DNA of 64,000 nucleotides from JAEUMG01 sp046349315 (GTDB lineage: Bacteria > Pseudomonadota > Alphaproteobacteria > Rhizobiales > Aestuariivirgaceae): assembly GCA_046349315.1 (NCBI GenBank), contig JAXMCQ010000014.1, forward strand, positions 62,001-126,000. The letters are read 5' to 3'. The first letter of the stretch is position 1. Each line of letters begins with the position of its first letter. A program made the position numbers and the translations under genes. The notes below the pieces were generated by a model. That model did not search any database. It was not told the DNA's origin and was given only the letters and a program-made list of their open reading frames with translations. Of the stretch, positions 60,260 to 64,000 are shown piece after piece.

Positions 60260-61252
60260 GTGGCTGAGGTCACGCGGCATATCGTTTCGCGCGAGGAAGA
60301 CGGCATGCGGCTCGACCGCTGGTTCCGCGTGCATCTGCCGCAAGTCAATTTCGCCTATCTCAACAAGCTGACGCGCTCGGGCCAGGTTCGGGTCGAAGGC
60401 GGCCGGGCGCGGACCAATACGCGGCTCATGGAAGGCCAGGAAATCCGCGTGCCGCCGCTCAATTTCGAGAAGAAGCCGGCCGACGAGCCTTCAGCCGAGG
60501 TGAAGCCGCTGACCAAGGCCGACCGCGCGCTCATCAAGGATATGACGCTTTTTGAGGACAAGGACCTCTTGATCCTCAATAAGCCGCCGGGCCTTGCGGT
60601 GCAGGGTGGCACCGGCACGCATCGCCATCTCGATGGACTGCTCGAAAGCCTGGGTCTTGAACTGGGCGAACGCCCGAGACTCGTGCATCGGCTCGATCGC
60701 GACACGTCGGGGGTTATCGTCATCGCCAAGCGCCGCGCGATAGCCGCTGCGCTCGGAAAACTCTTCGCGACGCGGGGCGTGAAGAAGACCTATTGGGCGG
60801 CGGTGCGTGGCGTGCCGTCGCCGGCGCAAGGCAAGGTCGATGTGGCGCTCATCAAGGCCAAGGGGCCGCGCGGCGATCAAGTGCGCCCAAGCGAAGAGGG
60901 CGAGGAAGACGACGCCCAGCGCGCGGTGACGCACTACAGCGTCATCGACAAGGCGCCTCCGGTCCTCGCCTGGGTTTCGCTGAAACCCGTTACCGGCAGG
61001 CAGCATCAATTGCGTGCGCATATGGCGCATATCGGTACCCCGATCGCGGGAGACGAGAAGTATCATGGCGACAAGGATCTTCCGGCCTCGATCAGCCGCA
61101 AGCTCCATCTCCATGCGCGGCGCATCGTGTTTGCGCATCCCCGCGACGGCAAGATTGTCGATGTGACGGCGCCATTGCCACCGCATATGCGCGAGACGTT
61201 CCAGTTGTTCGGCTTCGATGCCGATCGCTATGAGGCGGCGGAGGAAGCATGA
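60260..61252 (+). CDS. rluC: RluC-type 23S rRNA pseudouridine synthase
   Basis: A 330-residue RluA-family pseudouridine synthase, modifying 23S rRNA helix positions (RluC: U955, U2504, U2580). The start is GTG at 60260, 6 bp after the CorA stop. An N-terminal S4 domain (RLDRWFRVHLPQVNFAYLNK, RSGQVRVEGGRARTNT) precedes the catalytic domain with the aspartate motif RPRLVHRLDRDTSGVIVIAK (near 133). The C-terminal GRQHQLRAHMAHIGTPIAGD is typical. A loop near 215 (EEGEEDD) is acidic. It overlaps the ATP12 gene by ATGA. Confidence 0.93.
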   Translation: MAEVTRHIVSREEDGMRLDRWFRVHLPQVNFAYLNKLTRSGQVRVEGGRARTNTRLMEGQEIRVPPLNFEKKPADEPSAEVKPLTKADRALIKDMTLFEDKDLLILNKPPGLAVQGGTGTHRHLDGLLESLGLELGERPRLVHRLDRDTSGVIVIAKRRAIAAALGKLFATRGVKKTYWAAVRGVPSPAQGKVDVALIKAKGPRGDQVRPSEEGEEDDAQRAVTHYSVIDKAPPVLAWVSLKPVTGRQHQLRAHMAHIGTPIAGDEKYHGDKDLPASISRKLHLHARRIVFAHPRDGKIVDVTAPLPPHMRETFQLFGFDADRYEAAEEA

Positions 61253-61956
61253 CCACAACGCCGCGCAAGCGCTTCTACAAGGCGGCCAGCGTTACCGACG
61301 ACAATGGCATCGCACTCGACGGCCGGCCGGTACGCACGCCGATGAAGCAACCTCTAAGGCTTCCGACCCGCGCACTCGCCGAGGCGATCGCCAAGGAATG
61401 GGATGGACAGGGCGACACGATCAATCCCTCCGCCATGATCCTCACCAAGCTCGCCAATACCGCGATCGATCGGGTGGCCGACGATCAGCAGCGCATCGCC
61501 GATGAGATCGTGAAATTCGCCGGCACTGATCAGGTGAGCTACCGGGCGCATGAACCCGAAGGCCTCGTGACGCGCCAGGCGGAACACTGGAACCCGGTCA
61601 TCGACTGGGCGATGGCGCACCTCGATGCGCCCTTCGTGACGACGACCGGCATCGTCCATCGCGAACAGCCAGCCGAAGCGCTCGGCGCCTTTGGGCGGCA
61701 TGTTCAGCGGCTCGATCCCTGGACGCTAACAGCGCTTCACAATCTCGCAACGATCACCGGCTCGGCCTTGATCGCGGCCATGCTTGCCGAAGGTGCGCTC
61801 GATCGCGAAGCCGCCTGGCGGGCAGCCTTTGTCGACGAGGATTGGGAGGCCGAGCATTGGGGGCAGGACGAGGAGGCGGTGCAGCGGCGCGGCGCGCTCA
61901 GGCGCGAGTTCGACGCCTGCGCCGATTTCCTCGAACTTGCGCGGCAGAAGCAATAG
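61249..61956 (+). CDS. ATP12-family chaperone for F1-ATPase assembly
   Basis: A 235-residue ATP12 homologue, found in alphaproteobacteria and mitochondria, where it chaperones the F1 alpha subunit. Family segments are RKRFYKAASVTDDNGIALDG (near 4), RPVRTPMKQPLRLPTRALAE, IAKEWDGQGDTINPSAMILT, and later RLDPWTLTALHNLATITGSAL. The ATG overlaps the rluC stop by four bases. It is a useful lineage marker. An open partner of unrelated function (the flavoprotein) starts 10 bp downstream. Confidence 0.93.
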   Translation: MTTTPRKRFYKAASVTDDNGIALDGRPVRTPMKQPLRLPTRALAEAIAKEWDGQGDTINPSAMILTKLANTAIDRVADDQQRIADEIVKFAGTDQVSYRAHEPEGLVTRQAEHWNPVIDWAMAHLDAPFVTTTGIVHREQPAEALGAFGRHVQRLDPWTLTALHNLATITGSALIAAMLAEGALDREAAWRAAFVDEDWEAEHWGQDEEAVQRRGALRREFDACADFLELARQKQ

Positions 61957-61966
61957 GGGGACGGCC

Positions 61967-64000
61967 ATGACGCGCGATGCGCGCTACGACATTCTGTTCG
62001 AGCCGGTGAAGATCGGACCGGTCACGACGAAGAACCGCTTTTTCCAGGTGCCGCATTGCAACGGCATGGGCTATCGCGACGCGACGTCCAATGCCGTCAT
62101 GCGCGAGATCAAAGCGGAAGGCGGTTGGGGTGTCATCTCGACCGAGCAGACGGAAATCCATCCCACCGGCGATATTGCTCCCTTCATCGAGTTGCGGCTC
62201 TGGGATGACCAGGATGTGCCGATGCTGGCGCGCATCGCCGATGCCATCCACAAGTACGACGCGCTCGCCGCGCTCGAGCTCTGCCACAATGGCATGAATT
62301 CGGCCAATCTCTACAGCCGTGAAGTGCCGCTTGGGCCTGCGAACCTGCCCGTCGCCACGGCCTTCAATGATCCTGTGCAGGCGCGCGCCATGGACAAGGA
62401 GGATATCAAGAACCTGCGGCGCTGGCATCGCAATGCCGCCTTGCGGGGGAAGAAGGCGGGCTACGACATCGCCTATGTCTATGCCGGCAAGCTCTTCGGA
62501 GGCGCCATGTATTTCATTTCGCGGCGCTACAACACGCGTGGCGATGAATATGGCGGGAGTCTTGAAAACCGCTCACGCCTGTTGCGCGAATTGATCGAGG
62601 ACACCAAGGATGCCGTTGGCGACAGCATGGGCGTGGTGTGTCGCATTTCGGTCGATGAATTGCTGGGTGAGGAGGGGCTTCACGCGCCGGAAGCGCGCGA
62701 CATGGTCGCCATGATGGCGGAACTTCCAGATTGCTGGGACCTCACCTTGTCCGGCTGGGAAAATGACAGCCAGACCTCGCGCTTTGCTGCGGAAGCCTTT
62801 CAGGAACCCTTCGTCACCGGGCTCAAGCAAGTTACGACCAAGCCGGTGGTCGGCGTCGGCCGCTTCACTTCGCCCGACACGATGGTCCGCATGGTGAAGA
62901 GCGGCATACTCGACCTGATCGGTGCGGCGCGGCCGTCGATCGCCGATCCCTTCCTGCCGAAGAAGATCGAAGAAGGCCGGATCGAAGACATCCGGGAATG
63001 TATCGGCTGCAATATGTGCGTGGCGGGCGACTTCACCACGACACCAAGCCGCTGCACGCAGAATCCGTCCTTCTCGGAAGAATGGCGCAAGGGCTGGCAT
63101 CCCGAGCGCATTCGCCCGCGGCATACGGATGCAAAGGTTCTCGTCGTCGGCTCGGGACCGGCGGGACTCGAGGCCTCGATGATGCTTGGCCGGCGCGGCT
63201 ATCAGGTGACTTTGGCCGAAGCGTCGGGTGACCTCGGCGGCCGCGTTGCCAAGGAACGAAAATTTCCGGGACTTTCGGCCTGGGGGCGCGTTGCCGATTA
63301 TCGCCTGGGGCAGATCGCCAGCATGCCTAATGTCGAAGTCTATCGCGGCAGCACGCTGACCGCGGACGATGTCCTGGCACTCGGTGCGCGCTATGTCGCG
63401 CTGGCGACGGGCGCCACGTGGCGGCGCGATGGCGTGGCGCGGCGTGTGCTCAAGCCGGTGCCGATTGCGCCCGAAGCAGAAGTACTGACGCCGGACGATA
63501 TCTTGGCCGGCCGGATGCCGAGTAATCGCAACGTGCTCGTCTATGATGACGACCATTATTACATGGGCGGGGTTGTCGCCGAACATCTGGCACGCGCCGG
63601 TTTCTCCGTAACGCTCGCGACAACCTCGCCTATGGTTTCGGCCTGGACCTTCATGACCATGGAACAGGCCTTCATCCAGGCGCGGATCATCGAGCTTGGC
63701 ATCCGCATCGAATGCAATCGCGTATTGCGATCGATCGATCGGGAAGGGGCGGAGTTCGGCTGCGCATTCACGGGACGCCCGCACAGGATCGAAGCCGCGT
63801 CAGTCATTCTGGTGACGGCGCGCGTTCCGGAAACAGGTCTGCATGGAGCGCTGCGGGTGCGCGAGGCGGAGTGGGCGGATAGTGGCCTGGAGTCGGTGAC
63901 GCTCATAGGGGATGCGATGGCGCCGGCGACCATCGCACATGCGGTCTATGAGGGGAGGCGCTATGCCGAACAGCTCGGCGAGGCGGTCGATCCCGACAAG
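61967..64000 (+). CDS. TMADH/DgcA-like FMN and Fe-S flavoprotein (3' end cut by window)
   Basis: An Old Yellow Enzyme-fold oxidoreductase with a C-terminal FAD/NAD-like domain, open from the ATG at 61967 through 678 codons to the window edge. The N-terminal FMN barrel has FQVPHCNGMGYRD and VSRRYNTRGDEYGGSLENR-type residues (here ISRRYNTRGDEYGGSLENRS). The Fe-S site is ECIGCNMCVAGDF with a following TQN-type Cys (near 344-362). The Rossmann-like motif is VLVVGSGPAGLEASMMLGRR (near 387). Closest in pattern to trimethylamine dehydrogenase and DgcA (dimethylglycine catabolism) rather than FadH; substrate unproven. Confidence 0.88.
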   Translation, partial: MTRDARYDILFEPVKIGPVTTKNRFFQVPHCNGMGYRDATSNAVMREIKAEGGWGVISTEQTEIHPTGDIAPFIELRLWDDQDVPMLARIADAIHKYDALAALELCHNGMNSANLYSREVPLGPANLPVATAFNDPVQARAMDKEDIKNLRRWHRNAALRGKKAGYDIAYVYAGKLFGGAMYFISRRYNTRGDEYGGSLENRSRLLRELIEDTKDAVGDSMGVVCRISVDELLGEEGLHAPEARDMVAMMAELPDCWDLTLSGWENDSQTSRFAAEAFQEPFVTGLKQVTTKPVVGVGRFTSPDTMVRMVKSGILDLIGAARPSIADPFLPKKIEEGRIEDIRECIGCNMCVAGDFTTTPSRCTQNPSFSEEWRKGWHPERIRPRHTDAKVLVVGSGPAGLEASMMLGRRGYQVTLAEASGDLGGRVAKERKFPGLSAWGRVADYRLGQIASMPNVEVYRGSTLTADDVLALGARYVALATGATWRRDGVARRVLKPVPIAPEAEVLTPDDILAGRMPSNRNVLVYDDDHYYMGGVVAEHLARAGFSVTLATTSPMVSAWTFMTMEQAFIQARIIELGIRIECNRVLRSIDREGAEFGCAFTGRPHRIEAASVILVTARVPETGLHGALRVREAEWADSGLESVTLIGDAMAPATIAHAVYEGRRYAEQLGEAVDPDK

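Overview
The window is 64 kb of a high-GC, gene-dense bacterial chromosome. Gene content points to an alphaproteobacterium, most likely Hyphomicrobiales (Rhizobiales). Supporting genes are homospermidine synthase, a PHB-type phasin, CbtAB and CobN-type cobalamin genes, DUF1489, an ATP12-family F1 chaperone, and the rimO/NUDIX/DUF983, topA-rnr and dprA-plsY-pyrC'-pyrB groupings. Genus cannot be assigned from the sequence alone. No rRNA, convincing tRNA, CRISPR array, prophage or insertion sequence was seen. Both ends cut genes: rimO on the left and a TMADH/DgcA-type flavoprotein on the right.

0-12 kb is core housekeeping. It holds rimO, a NUDIX hydrolase, DUF983, an AroQ-type chorismate mutase, rnr directly abutting topA, dprA, plsY, and pyrB coupled to a dihydroorotase-like gene that has lost its metal ligands (a PyrC'/PyrX-type structural partner). 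12-26 kb is a cobalamin locus read entirely leftward from two RNA switches. A canonical cobalamin riboswitch (25.8-26.0 kb) precedes cbtB-cbtA-cobW-cobN-cobO. A shorter, divergent cobalamin-riboswitch-like leader (19.3-19.45 kb) precedes cbiX-cobH-cobL-cobI-cbiG/cobJ plus two AEC-family transporters; every junction of this second unit is a four-base ATGA/GTGA overlap.

26-34 kb is the most unusual part. A perfect 18-bp palindrome precedes a rightward cluster: a Rieske oxygenase, a PotD/PotB/PotC-like polyamine-type ABC transporter with no ATPase gene, a GT1 glycosyltransferase with a lysine-rich N-terminal tail, and two tandem cupins (the first frameshifted). Homospermidine synthase converges on it. 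The association suggests amine or polyamine uptake and modification; this is inference.

34-64 kb is mixed metabolism: an MFS transporter, a fatty-acid desaturase broken by one frameshift, rhodanese, two tandem GSTs, a pair of small secreted proteins, mccB/mccA flanking a DMT exporter, DUF1489-GNAT, panC, putA, DUF2158-amine oxidase, VWA-like and DnaJ-like proteins, and a SPOR-domain D,D-carboxypeptidase. Then come a phasin with two operator-like repeats in its promoter, clpS-clpA, the threonine degradation pair kbl-tdh, a CorA-type transporter, an RluC-type pseudouridine synthase, an ATP12 chaperone, and the truncated flavoprotein. Several intergenic inverted repeats lie at 43.9, 44.55 and 56.9 kb.
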